Below are positions 1 to 10,947 of a stretch of DNA of 64,000 nucleotides, piece after piece. Every line of letters begins with the position of its first letter. The stretch's first letter is position 1. Both the position numbers and the translations under genes were made by a program. This DNA is from Lineus longissimus (lineage: Eukaryota; Nemertea; Pilidiophora; Heteronemertea; Lineidae), in contig NC_088326.1 of assembly GCF_910592395.1 (NCBI RefSeq), forward strand, positions 2,671,001 through 2,735,000. The letters are read 5' to 3'. The notes under the pieces are model-generated. The model was not told the DNA's origin, did not search any database, and saw only the letters and a program-made list of their open reading frames with translations.

Positions 1-341
1 CCTGCAATGGAACATGTTGTAGGGTTATGATACTGGCAACCCGGAAACTTGCGTGTGCGTTTCAATGATGAAATGAAGGGCAAAAGGAACTGAACCCCTT
101 TGAAAATATCTTGACAAGAGATTCCAGCAAATCTATTGTGATCTGAAAAGCTGAATCACCACCATGAACTAGTAACAATAACATACCAAGAAAGAATTCA
201 TTTGATATTATTCCACATTCCCGGGCCAACAATGTAAAAGTCTGACCAGTCATACTCAAAAGAAGAAGATATCATTGACATTTTAATTGAAAGAGAACAC
301 TTTTGCCCCAAAATGAGCGGCACAGGCACAGTATGACAAAC

Positions 342-1056
342 CTTTTCAAATGTCATCCATTCCTCTTTTGGTAGAATGTCTTTCCTCGTCGATAACTGCA
401 GCGCTCGGCAAATTCGGAACATGCGGTCATCGTACATCCGAGGGGGGAGACGACGGACGGCCTCTTTCACCTCAGCAGTCTCGTACAAGACATCATCCCT
501 CATTAGACCTGCAAAGAAATTAATAGCGGAATAATCTATGGACACAAAACATATTTGAAATGACAGTAAAACTCCTCAAATTCAAATCGTAGGGTAAAAA
601 GTAAAAGAAACATACCATATTGACAGAATCCAGATTTATTATAAGCCCACTTCTGGAGGGCTCTCATCATTGGACCTGGAGGAAGGGAAAGTCAATGAGG
701 AGTTTTTTTAACTATTCGAGCAAATAGTGTGTTTATCATCAAGCTGCAACTGCAACAGTGCGTTAGCCAAGGGAGGGAGGAAACCTCATCAAAATCATGA
801 AAATGTCAAAATTGCTGAGCGGAGACCGTACAGTGGCGACACCTATCGCGAATATTTCAAGACACAAGTTGACCATATCAAGGCTTAAAAAAGTACAAAA
901 TCAGCATTTTATTGAGTTAACTTTGAGGTTGACAGTATCTTTATATGTAGTTCTTTATTGCAACATCCATAATGTAGCATAAAATGAGTCACGAAGACCG
1001 AAAATGAGAAAATAAAGCGTACTTTTCGTAACGACCTGTCGTGCGGCGGCAGCCAT
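342..1056 (-). CDS. UQCRB: Cytochrome b-c1 complex subunit 7, partial (3' end off window)
   Basis: Small matrix-facing subunit of mitochondrial respiratory complex III (ubiquinol-cytochrome c reductase). Three coding exons are seen on the minus strand: 1056-1023 (ATG at 1056), 675-616 and 508-342, together 87 residues. Phases fit (34, 60 and 167 nt) with GT donors and AG acceptors. The protein starts MAAAARQVVTK. It then has the family core: KWAYNKSGF, followed by GLMRDDVLYE, VKEAVRRLP, YDDRMFRI and ILPKEEW, as in animal UQCRB (about 111 residues). The last exon, about 25 residues, is not found in bases 1-341 and must lie to the left of the window. The gene is divergent with HS1BP3, ATG to ATG 279 bp apart. 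Confidence 0.93.
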
Positions 1057-1335
1057 TTTGGAAACTGAAGGTCAAGGGGCATGACGGGAAGACAAAATTT
1101 TAAAAATTCATATCTCAATAACTAAAAATGTTTATCTAATAAAAAATATGTTATAAGCATGACTATAATATATTCTTTCGTTTGAGGTGAGTAACTTACG
1201 GCATGCCATTGATTTTAGGGGTCTCGTATCCACACATTTGCACGAGATTCAATATGTCAGCGCCCATGAAAAATAGAACGGGTGTAAACAATCGAAATTT
1301 TGGTTCCTTTTCTGGTCAATTTTGTCGTAATAAAG
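1057..1335. promoter_or_regulatory. Shared intergenic region between divergent UQCRB and HS1BP3
   Basis: The 279 bp between the two start codons must hold both 5' UTRs and both promoters unless a 5' non-coding exon lies elsewhere. The sequence is AT-rich, and I see no clear TATA box or CpG-rich block. The call as a two-way promoter is inferred from gene layout only. Confidence 0.5.
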
Positions 1336-4329
1336 ATGCCTAAGGCCACTGTTACTGTCAGGTATATGCGCATGAATGGTTTAGCTATATATGCCACCCC
1401 TGGCATACTTCTAAATCAACGCATTCTATTGATGAATGGTGGAAAAACACTCGCTGTCGGTGTGCCAGCTGGCTTGAGTGCAGGGGGGCGTGGCCGTGGT
1501 CATGCTCATCACTTTGACAAAAGCCTATATCTGATACAGTAGACAACACTTGTCTCCAGTTTGCACATTGGTCATATCTACACCGCTTGCTGCAGTGCGC
1601 CGTACGTATGTACATTGTTTATCCCACACCCTGCTTGGCCTTGTTTACAAACATAGGATAGGATCATCCAAAGGTGGTAGGTCAATGAAATGCACAATAA
1701 TTGGCCCAGTTGAAATTGAAAATTGAATTGAATTTCTTTTTCAGAGAGTTGAAGAATAAAGATACAGGAATAGATGTCAGTATCCCAACATACCAGGAGA
1801 TAATAGGGTTAATCAGCAATACTGTAGAATTCCAAGTCGTCATAGTTACGGTTTTGAGATGCTTCAAGTCACCCGAACAAAAGGATGATGATGTGGTCCA
1901 GTTCATGGTGAGTGACAATATTTTTCATGTAGTGATAGTTTTCTTGCTTTCGAAATAGCATTGGTCAGGAGTGGCGTGTGCACCAATCCCTCACATGTTG
2001 CACCCTCACTAGATTTGGTTTAAAATTTTCAGCAGAAAAGTTTCCTCCTAATGATACAACGAAAACATGTAGAAAACCTGTCTTTGAATCTTGTGAATTT
2101 GTTTAGCTGCAGCCAAGATCTGCAATGGAGAAATCAAAACCTAATCTGCGGGTAGGGAATATCTTGCCTGTGATTTTACTTTTAGTACACTGCTCATTTT
2201 TCAGATAAAGAAGAAACCAAATGAATTAGAAGAACTCCACGCAAAATTGAATAAGAAATACTCTGCAACGGTGCTTCCACCCTTACCAAAGAAGACATTA
2301 TTTTCCGACCTTACTTTCCAAGAACTGCGTGCAGGTTTTGAGCACTTCTTGCAGTTCCTCAGTGTGACGCCGAAGTTATGTTCCTGTCCAATATTTACCG
2401 AATTCTTAGGTGAGCTGGTGATAAATTGTCATTTTTGGTCATCTTCTCTTTTTGTCTCTCATAAGTATGATACCGGGATGAGATTGTGAAGACTTCATCC
2501 AGTACAACGTGTCTGTATTTGTTATATCCCAGTGCCATTGTGGCCCACTAGGTGGTCTATCTCAAATTTTTTAAAATAATTGTGCATCTGAACTCTTCAT
2601 TTACATCCCATTCAGGTGTTGACCATGCCAAAGCAGAGAAGCTCACCGAGGGTGACGATCGAAGTCCAAGCTCGCCAGAAGATATAGAAGACATCTTTGA
2701 AGAGCATCAGCCACGGCGGATGTCCGATGCGAAACCAACAGAAAAGTAAGGGCTTTTTAATGAAGAAACCTTTCCTCTAAAAATACCAATAATGTATTTC
2801 TTTCTCGAGTACCAAGCAGATTCTTTCTGTCCATCGTTTGCCTGTTGGATTAAGTGCCAAGTTAGTCTCATTTGTTCGTACTTGTATTTGATTGCAAATT
2901 TCTCGAATTTATTTTAATATCTTCGGTTCATCAACCTTTTTACCGAAACAGGAGTACCAGTAAGCCGAATAAACCAGATATTTTTGGCGAAGACAACGCA
3001 GATGACGATTTGGATTTGTTTACCGCCGAAGCGGCTGCTAAAGACGACGATGACCTTGACCTCCTAGCACTTGCCGCAGCAGCAGATGAGAGGGCAGGGA
3101 AGGGCAAAGTGAAAGAAGAGGATGTGAAGATTGTGAAACCGACAGCGGTTTCAGGTATGGATATTGATTAGCTGATATTGATTGATTTGAGAAAATTGCC
3201 CAAAATCATAAAGTGCTCACCAAGAGCTTTCCAATGAATGGTCATGTCAGTATGTTATGAAAATTTTTCACTTTCTTTGGTGTTTTCTTGAATGCTGGGG
3301 GGACATTTTCCTTGATGATAATCAATGGACAAGTGTGCCTTCTTTCTTTTCCCTTGTATTCATAGTGCTATTAATGTGTCATTGATGATTTCAGAAACTA
3401 AACTATTTGATGACCAGGACTATGGCGGTGGAATTGACCGAGAGGAGGCGGACAAGATATTCTACATACCAAGCTCAGAACCGTCTGAGAAAGACAGTGC
3501 CCCGTTGTTCGAGGTGGAAGATAACTCAGAATTGTTAAAGTAAGTTTATTTTGAAGCATTCGTCTACCGGTATATCTTGCCCAACCTAGGCCGGAGAGAT
3601 CAGTGGCGTAGTGGTGAGAGCACTGGGCTTATAACCAGGGCATCTTTTGTGACTCTCATAACAGTCGCGGCAATTTTTCTGTGTTCTTCAACAAGACACT
3701 TAACCCCACTTGCTTCTCCCCATCCATGAGTAAATGGGTACTTTAATAGCTTGCAGAGATAGTTCATGAAAATGTTGAGTAAAGAGCATGTTATGGCAGC
3801 CAGATAAACTGAGAGAACTTTAACCAGAATGTGATGTAGAGTCCAGGGTAAAAATAGTCATTGTGTATTTGATTGTAACCGATCGTGAAAATGTCTGATG
3901 TTGTTGTGTTATGTTGTTATGTTTATATTTTGCTATTGTTTATGAACTACAACTACAACTTAACCTTGTATACAAACGTCTTTTTTCAGTATCGAAGACG
4001 ACTTGGACAAACTACTGACCGCCGAGCTTCCATCGTGTAAAAAGGCGAAGCCTGTGATTACGGTGAAACCACACACTTCCAGTAAACCTGATCCCCCTGA
4101 CAAACCGACATATGCTCCAAAACCTGTCGCGAAACCCGTCCTACCGCCAAAACCAGGAAAACCTGCCCTAAAACCGAAACCAGGTGCCAAGCCAAAGGTG
4201 ACACCTAGTGGTGATGCAGATGACTTATTTTCTAATAATTCGAAAAAATCGGAAAATTTGGACGCGGACGACATTATGAAATATATTCAGGATAATGCTG
4301 ATGACACAGAAGTTGATTTGTTTTCTTGA
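1336..4329 (+). CDS. HS1BP3: HCLS1-binding protein 3 (PX domain)
   Basis: Phosphoinositide-binding PX protein that in vertebrates binds cortactin/HS1 and tunes phosphatidic acid and autophagy. Seven coding exons: 1336-1361, 1745-1907, 2205-2409, 2616-2745, 2952-3154, 3395-3539, 3990-4329. Phases all agree and give 403 residues, close to the human protein (392). The tiny first exon encodes MPKATVTVR and joins in frame to ELKNKDTGIDV. Residues 1 to about 131 are the PX domain (VEFQVVIVTVLRCFKS, LPPLPKKTLF). Then come acidic stretches (DDDDLDLLALAAAADER), the family motif KLFDDQDYGGGI, a lysine/proline-rich run around residues 300-360, and the conserved C-terminal DADDIMKYIQDN. The vertebrate protein shows the same motif order. 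The start codon was chosen because it gives the only frame that joins exon 2. Confidence 0.93.
3590..3775 (+). repeat. tRNA-derived SINE-like repeat in HS1BP3 intron 6
   Basis: An A-box-like stretch (TGGCGTAGTGGTGAGAGCA) is followed about 85 bases later by the body motif AACAAGACACTTAACCCCA, which is common in SINEs of marine invertebrates. The B box is worn. Pieces with related bodies lie at 28225-28380 and 24764-24870. Confidence 0.55.
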
Positions 4330-4570
4330 TTTGGTAAGGTAAAATGGTGCAATAATAGCCCCGGTACAATTATACCCAACAGTGTAGAAAACAGCTTGCA
4401 GCAGGCATCAGTAGACCTGAAGGTTATAATTGTACCAGGGCAAAAAACCCATTTGAAGTCATGGGTTTTTGACCAGGGTTCATGACCTTGCTTTAATCCT
4501 CCCATCTCAAATAATTATAACAAATAAATTAGTAAAGAGCGAATTGTTAGAATGATATTTTCAGTTGTTA

Positions 4571-4678
4571 TTGTATACTGTCCCATTATAGACTGATTTG
4601 TCTTCTAGTCCGAAATACTCAAAATTGTATACTGTCCTGTTTGAGACTGTTTTGTCTTCTAGTTCGAAATACTCAAAA
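4571..4678. repeat. Two-copy 54-bp tandem repeat downstream of HS1BP3
   Basis: Units at 4571-4624 and 4625-4678 both begin TTGTATACTGTCC and end CGAAATACTCAAAA, with a few differences between. It lies 240 bp after the HS1BP3 stop codon, perhaps in its 3' UTR. Confidence 0.7.
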
Positions 4679-5351
4679 TCTTTTTGAAGTCATACTCTCA
4701 GAAATGTAGTATTGTTTTCAGATATTAGTGGCAGCTGAGTTTAACAAAACAGGGTCGTGTTATCATTTCGCTCAGTTGTTAGTTTTATAAAAAAGGGACT
4801 TGGTTGAAAGGGTTCAGAGTACGTTGGGAGTGATTTTATGAATTATGCAAGTCACAAAACTTATTTGTCCTATGAATGTTTGAGGTTACAAAATGTTCAG
4901 AAAAATTTGCACGATTGTACTTATAAAGTGTTTTTGGAGCTGTTGGCAACAGGTTGGGGCAGATTCATTTGAAAGATGATCTCCCAAATGAGCAACCGTT
5001 TGTCAAATGATAGACCACATGCAACCATCCATGCCAATTTGTTGAAGGCGAGTTTGAGGTCTATGGCAAAGAAATTGTGGCTTGGAAATTTGAGAGCCCG
5101 TCTTTCAAATGATTGCGAGAGCCTGACCTAATTATTGTGTGTAATAATCATAAGCAATATATAAATTAGTATATTTTGTCCCATGCTCAAGGGTTATGTG
5201 GTTGAACTACATGTCAACCTGTGCAGTGGATTATGGTTAATGACAATCTGTTAAATTCCATTGATATGACGTGTGGGCCAAAATAATATACATGGTGCTA
5301 AAGTTGTTGAATCAAAATTCGGAAAAACTTTATGAATAGCAAAAATACAGT
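4679..5351. other. Intergenic sequence, no gene seen
   Basis: AT-rich sequence after HS1BP3, with no supported coding exon on either strand. It may include 3' UTR of HS1BP3. Confidence 0.4.
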
Positions 5352-6375
5352 GTACAGTGGAACCCCGGTAACACGACCACCCAAGGGACTAAGCCGAAGT
5401 GGTCGTGTTACCGGGGTGGTCGCGTTAGTGAATTTAAGAATCATAAGTAGGTTTTCCCGCCAAAACATCGTCCTAGCAGATATGCTGTGTGTACATTGAC
5501 ATGCATTAATGACTACGCCACCGGGTGATTCGATAATTTTGTGTGTATATTACGAATAAAAAATCATTTTCTTGAGTGTTTTGCGTTTAATTTACAACTT
5601 ATGTAAATGAGTAAATAAACTGACGAGAGCTAATTAGACCAAACATTACATTAAAACTTGAGCATGCTGATTAGAGCAAGCATGTTATTCACACCATCGG
5701 CAGCTGCTCTTCTTGATGTCAAGCTAATATTCTCGCTAATATTGAGAGAGGTGATGTGAGAAGATGTTGAGAATTCTTCCTGATGTCTTCCTGCTTTAAC
5801 TTCAGCCAATTTGAACTGGTACTGATTAAATCATCTTTTTAAAAACGTATTTTATCAATATTACGACGTAGTAAGCATTCTTTACTTTGAGTATTGGTAC
5901 TCTTACTAATCAACATAATTTATTTGTCCTAAAAACTACGTGTGCATGCCTCTTGACATCATTTAATACTAAATGATGAAAAACAAACCGTGAGTCGAAA
6001 AGAAAGTTTATTCTTCATTTTATTTGCGCTTACATTTGATCAAACTCACTTACACATCATTTATTTTCATATGGATTCCCATGGTCATTGTGTTCGAGGT
6101 GCTAACTATCAACACGGATTTGCGAGAAGGTGCCAATTGATACGATGCGGTCATGGTTGATTACGGCAATTAGGCCTCATGGTCGCGTTAGCGGGGTTAA
6201 TTTGCAGTTTGGGACCGACCAAGCTGGTGGTCGCGGTTTGGGTACCGGGGTGGTCGTGTTAGCGAGGGCCAGTTAATGGGAATTAGAGAGAAAACCATTC
6301 GGGACCGGAGAATTTTGGTCGTGTTCGCGGGGTGGTCGCGTTACTGAGGTGGTCGCCGACCGGGGTTCCACTGTA
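5352..6375. mobile_element. Non-autonomous TIR element, Tc1/mariner-pogo type, TA flanked
   Basis: It begins TA-CAGTGGAACCCCGGTAAC and ends with the inverted match GACCGGGGTTCCACTG-TA, so both ends sit on a TA. The motif GGTCGTGTTACCGGGG or its variants recurs several times just inside both ends (around 5398-5430 and 6178-6360), giving subterminal repeats. No transposase frame is present. The CAGTGGAACC termini and TA duplication resemble pogo/Tigger-like elements. Confidence 0.75.
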
Positions 6376-6617
6376 GTCTGTGTCTGTTGGGTAGAATCAT
6401 TTGTGTTTGTGAAAAATTGCATTTGTCTTCAAAGGTTTAGGATTACGATTGTCTTATAACTGAATAAAGATCATATCAAAGTATGTGACCCTGGTTTGTG
6501 GATTATTTGGATCACGCCACTTCCTTCCTGTTGCCCCTTACAATCAAAGTGTCACATGGAGAAATGGAACCATTGATCCGCTACACTCCTAAGGCAGTGG
6601 CAACGTTTAAACTCCTC

Positions 6618-6940
6618 TCTCTCTCTCTACATTTGACAGTAAACCATGCATGACTTTGCTGCAGTCCATCCAGACAGTGAGGCCTCTAGTACATTTGACA
6701 GTAGCTAGTCCTTTCCTCTATGCTGCAGCAGGGCTATCCAGGCAGTGAGGCACCTCGTTCATTTGACAGTATCCCATGACTATCCAGGCTGTGAGGCCTC
6801 TAGTACATTTGAAAGTAGACCATGACTATGTTGCAGCAGAGCTATCCGGGTCATCTGGCCTCTAGTTCATTTGACAGTAGGCAGTAGAGCTATCCAGGCA
6901 GTGAGGCCTCTAGTACATTTGACAGTTGCCATGAAGGATA
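6618..6940. repeat. Degenerate minisatellite, unit about 60-70 bp
   Basis: About five uneven copies of a unit carrying CTATCCAGGCAGTGAGGCC, then TCTAGTACATTTGACAGTA, then GCTGCAGCAG. Copies have diverged and unit lengths vary. Confidence 0.7.
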
Positions 6941-7054
6941 TTACTTACACGTCTCAATGGCCAGTTAAACATGCATTTGTCAAGCAAATCAAAGACAACT
7001 AAAAAAAGCGTGTCCATTTGGAGACCAAATGCCATGAGACTTCGACTGAGTAGG

Positions 7055-7230
7055 CTACACTCCGTCCGCAGTGGACTGGTCTCGTCTTGTCGCCCTGTGC
7101 ATAGACTAGAGGAAGGACGATCAGGATGACGAAATGGACTGCATCGGAGTATAAGTCCGAGTGACGGAGACTCCCGGGGCAGTCCATTACGTCATCCTAA
7201 TTGGATCCCCTCACGGGACGAGGCCGGTGT
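7055..7230. mobile_element. MITE copy (CTACACTCCG family)
   Basis: The left end reads CTACACTCCGTCCGCAGTGG, and a weak inverted match lies near 7211-7230 (GACGAGGCCGG). Related copies are at 9201-9297 (half) and 12090-12165 (opposite strand, in the kinase gene), so this is a dispersed family. Fragments also occur near 7405 and 8831-8905. Confidence 0.6.
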
Positions 7231-8748
7231 AACATCTGTGGTTGTTCCCCATGTGTCAGTGTTTCCAAACAATAGGCAGCTAGAGAGACCACGACTTTTC
7301 AATAGGGGGGATACACAGAAAAACTTGTCAATCTATTTTTGAGCGTAATTCCCAAACAATGAGGGGAAACACTCAAAAACAGAAACACTCAAAAACACTC
7401 AAAAACATTACACCGGTCCACCAGCTGCGTCCGAAGTGTTAAGTGACGGGGATATAGGCCAAGTCTCGTCATGCTCATTTGGCATAAGCTCTTGGCCCGA
7501 CCAAATTATCTTACTAACACTAAATCTAAAGGCTTCCCTATCTGCATGATCGTCTATGTATTTTGGTACAGAATTATCAACCACAAAAGAACTGAATATA
7601 TTTTGCACGGGTCATTGAAATAACTTTGATATTCGCATAGAAATCATAAGAGGGTCAAGAGAAAGCACTTTGATATAAAGCATTCGTGTTATTTGGAATG
7701 GTCACATAAGTAATGCCTTTCATTGTCCCTTTCGATATTTCTGATTCATATCATTAAAGGTACACTGACCTCCGCTTTGTCAAATCATACCACCGGTTCA
7801 TACCATTAAAGATGAACTGGAGAACAACGGCAAGCTTTTGAAGGGAGACACAGCAATGCACGCAGAAGCAATACTGTACCACTTTACCTTTAAAGGGACA
7901 ACTTGAGCATGAGATACGTTGGTTTTCCCTCCAAATATGGCTTCCAGTAGGACCGTGACTTCTCTAAACAAGAGGTCAGTCCCAGTGTGATACGACCAGT
8001 GGCGGCGCACGGTGTCAAGCAGAGTCACTATCCTCGTGGCCAGGTAAATCACACGCTCGAGTCGTCCCTTCAAGTCTCATTCTGAAGGCATTGGCCATGG
8101 ATCACGTTTTCAATGATTCATGGACCTGTATTATATACGGACCTCAGAATTAAAAGTCCTGGCTTTCATTTATAAGAAGTCCATGATTGAATGGATGTCT
8201 TTTTCGTCCTAGTGAAAGACAGGATGGGTATGCTATATAGGCCTACTTACTTACAATGATGACCACGTCTTTGATACCACAACAGATCATAACAAACTGA
8301 CTTATCAAAGCAATGTGCATGACATTTCCTTCAAATGGGAGGGAATTGTCATTGTATATAGGTGTAAAATGTTCTGACGTCAACCGCCAGTGTCCAAATT
8401 GAAAAACTGCTGAAAATATCATCTCCGTCTTCATGTCCTTGAGACGAATGTTCATATATCTATAAGTTTTTCCGGATTATCATCACTGATTCTGTGAGAG
8501 TACATTTGGAGTCGACATAATAATTCCTTCGAAGTTGTGTTGGGAAACTAAACTTGTATGGTTATTTAGATTGTGACACTTTAATCATAAGTTGTGTGGA
8601 GACAATTTGGGACGTGAGGAGGTGACACTTTGAATAGTGAGGACACGAACATTAATCCAAGAAAGTTGACATCGCTAGACTGTCATTGGGTTCGGCATAC
8701 CTTTGAAGAGATTCTAGCATAATTTTCCTTGTTTCTTCTTGGGATAAC
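7231..8748. other. Intergenic sequence with repeat fragments
   Basis: No exon could be supported. The part at about 7888-8050 matches a dispersed repeat also seen at 53042-53222, 56697-56840 and 57150-57330. The rest is unassigned and may include the promoter of the Ly6-like gene. Confidence 0.4.
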
Positions 8749-10485
8749 ATGTCGTTGACAGTAGGCCTTGTTCTGCTCTCAGTCCTGTCTCTTACATCAG
8801 GTCAGTAATAAAGCTTGACGAAGGTATATAAGATTAGACTTCGGAGGCAGTCCACTCTTCACTCGATAGGAGGCATTGGATCCACTGCATCCGGAGTGTA
8901 ACCTTCCGATACATGTTGTACACTCGCTTTCGTCCACCCTCGCATACCAGTGGTTTAATTCAATATACTCCGCTCCATTCTGTACGACGTAGGAGTGAAA
9001 CAAACTTGAATCTCAAAATGGATTTCGTCATCATATTTATCTTCCTCTTGCCGCAGTGGTTTAAAGCTGTCAACAGATTATCGTTCACACAGTTTCAAAT
9101 TATGGCTTCCTTGCGGTTGTTGGTATAAATTTCCTCCTATCCCATGTTTCTGTTGGTTTGTTTATTAAATATGAAACGTCACAGCAATGTGAGCGACTAT
9201 AGACTCCCTGGGAAGCCCATCGCGTCATCCTAATTTTGTCTCCTTATATATGGTTAGGGTGAGGAACGAAGCCGGTCCACTGCGTCCGGAGTGTAGTGAG
9301 CGACAAGCTATGCAAGAAATGCACCCTGATACAAAAAGACTCAAGGCGTAGGCCTACCTCCTTTGTATGACTATTCTATATTTCAGTCACATCAGCTATA
9401 GACTGCTACAAGTGTAAATATGACGAAAGGCTGCCTCTAGAAACGACATCAAATGACGGTTTCTTTAACTCCGTGAGTTGCAACACCGGGGCAGGCTGGG
9501 ACAGCACGAAGGTGAAGATGGTATCGTGCCCTGCACAAGACAACTTCTGTCGAGTAAGTAATTTATATAGTAGAGGGGTTTCGATCACGCGCAGTTACGG
9601 TTACTGATTAAGTATTTTAAGAGAGGATTCGATAAGTCACTCGATGTTGTTGCCAGTCTCGCACAAGAAGAGGTAAATATTTCTGTAGAGATTTCGATCA
9701 CACATTCCGGTAACCACAATTTATCCAATAGAGAGGTTTCACACGGTTACGCTAACATGTACGTTTGTTAACTAATCCTACCAGGAATGTTGAGAACAGC
9801 GACTTATCAAGGATCCTTAAATGTGGACAAAACGCTGTAGAATTCTGTGTACATTAGAGAGGTTTCGCAACCACCCGATCAGGCCCTACGACGACATTTA
9901 TCTATTGTTCGGATGAACTCGCACAATAGATAAACGTCGTCATAGGGCCTAATCGGGTGGTTGCAAAACTATCCGTATACGTATAAGAATTCGTGATGAG
10001 TGCCTGATCTCAACCTGCATGTGACCTACTGTGGACAGCTTCGGAGAAGCGATTCATCAGAAAGGTTTCGATAACGCACGTCTACGTTTACAGATAGTAC
10101 ATGTAATTATATATGCAAAGTGGCTGTGAAGCTGAGACTGCTGTATGCTGACTTACACGTACTGTCAATACAATATGCCCTGAAATGCATTGTCAATGCT
10201 TCTTATCATTTTCAGGTATACACCTATATGTTAAACACCAAGACCATCGTGGAGCGCTCATGCGCAGAGAATTGCGCCATCAACACCACTGGTGTTTCAG
10301 TGACGCGGGGCAGCTCCACAACTTTAAATTCGAACTTCTGTTGCCATGGTAACTACTGTAATGCTGTCTTGGCCAATATGTCCACCACAACACTTGGGCC
10401 GACAGTAACTGAACACGCCAACGGACTCTCAATATGCGTCCTCAGACTTGTTTTTATGTGTGCGGTTGCCCGGTTGTTGTGGTAA
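8749..10485 (+). CDS. Ly6/uPAR-domain (three-finger) protein, probably GPI-anchored
   Basis: Secreted or GPI-anchored LU-domain protein of 162 residues; no closer assignment is possible. Exons: 8749-8800, 9387-9553, 10216-10485, phases consistent. Exon 1 encodes a signal peptide (MSLTVGLVLLSVLSLTS). The mature part starts near DCYKCKYDE. It has ten cysteines in LU order and ends with the diagnostic CCHGNYCN. Candidate N-glycosylation sites are NTT and NMS. The C-terminus is hydrophobic (SICVLRLVFMCAVARLLW), fitting a GPI signal. One exon for the signal peptide and two for the LU domain is the usual layout for this family. A polyadenylation signal AATAAA sits at 10924, only 24 bp from the stop codon of the convergent kinase gene. 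Confidence 0.88.
9201..9297 (+). mobile_element. MITE half copy in Ly6-like intron 1
   Basis: It ends GCGTCCGGAGTGTAG, matching the copies at 7055 and 12090. Only one terminus is retained. Confidence 0.55.
9862..9968. repeat. Short inverted repeat (hairpin) in Ly6-like intron 2
   Basis: Arms of about 46-48 bp at 9862-9909 and 9923-9968 share TTGCAACCACCCGAT and CAATAGATAAA on opposite strands, around a loop of about 13 bp. A few mismatches are present. Confidence 0.7.
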
Positions 10486-10947
10486 AGAGCATTTTTTTGC
10501 TGCCCGTAGCATCCGCATCTTGCTCCCACTCCATGTTACATTATAAAGCATGTTTAGTCCCATTAAAGGGGTACGTCGTTCGTTCACATACATTTTAATA
10601 CTGTTGGTCCAACTATATCTATTTCCTATTTCTAACGCCAGGCGACGCCAATATAGGCGACCAACCCTAGTGATAGCCACGGACTGTGATAAAATATTTT
10701 ACCCAGTACCTCGTTCTACTATTTTTAAAGATCCATCTGGTGTACATTTTTCGCTCGGTTATTTATTATGTACTGTATATAAAATTGAACATGTAAGTAT
10801 CATACATACATATTGATGATAATTGTAAATATTTCTAAATGATACATCATGTGAACTTAGTTTGTTGTTTCTCTAAAAACGGATTGATCAATGTATGCAC
10901 CATTATTTTAGCACTTTAAATCAAATAAATTATTATTATTATTATTA

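Noticed and set aside
10550-10816. An 88-residue plus frame after the Ly6-like stop
   Set aside because: Lies in the 3' UTR of that gene; no likeness to any family seen.
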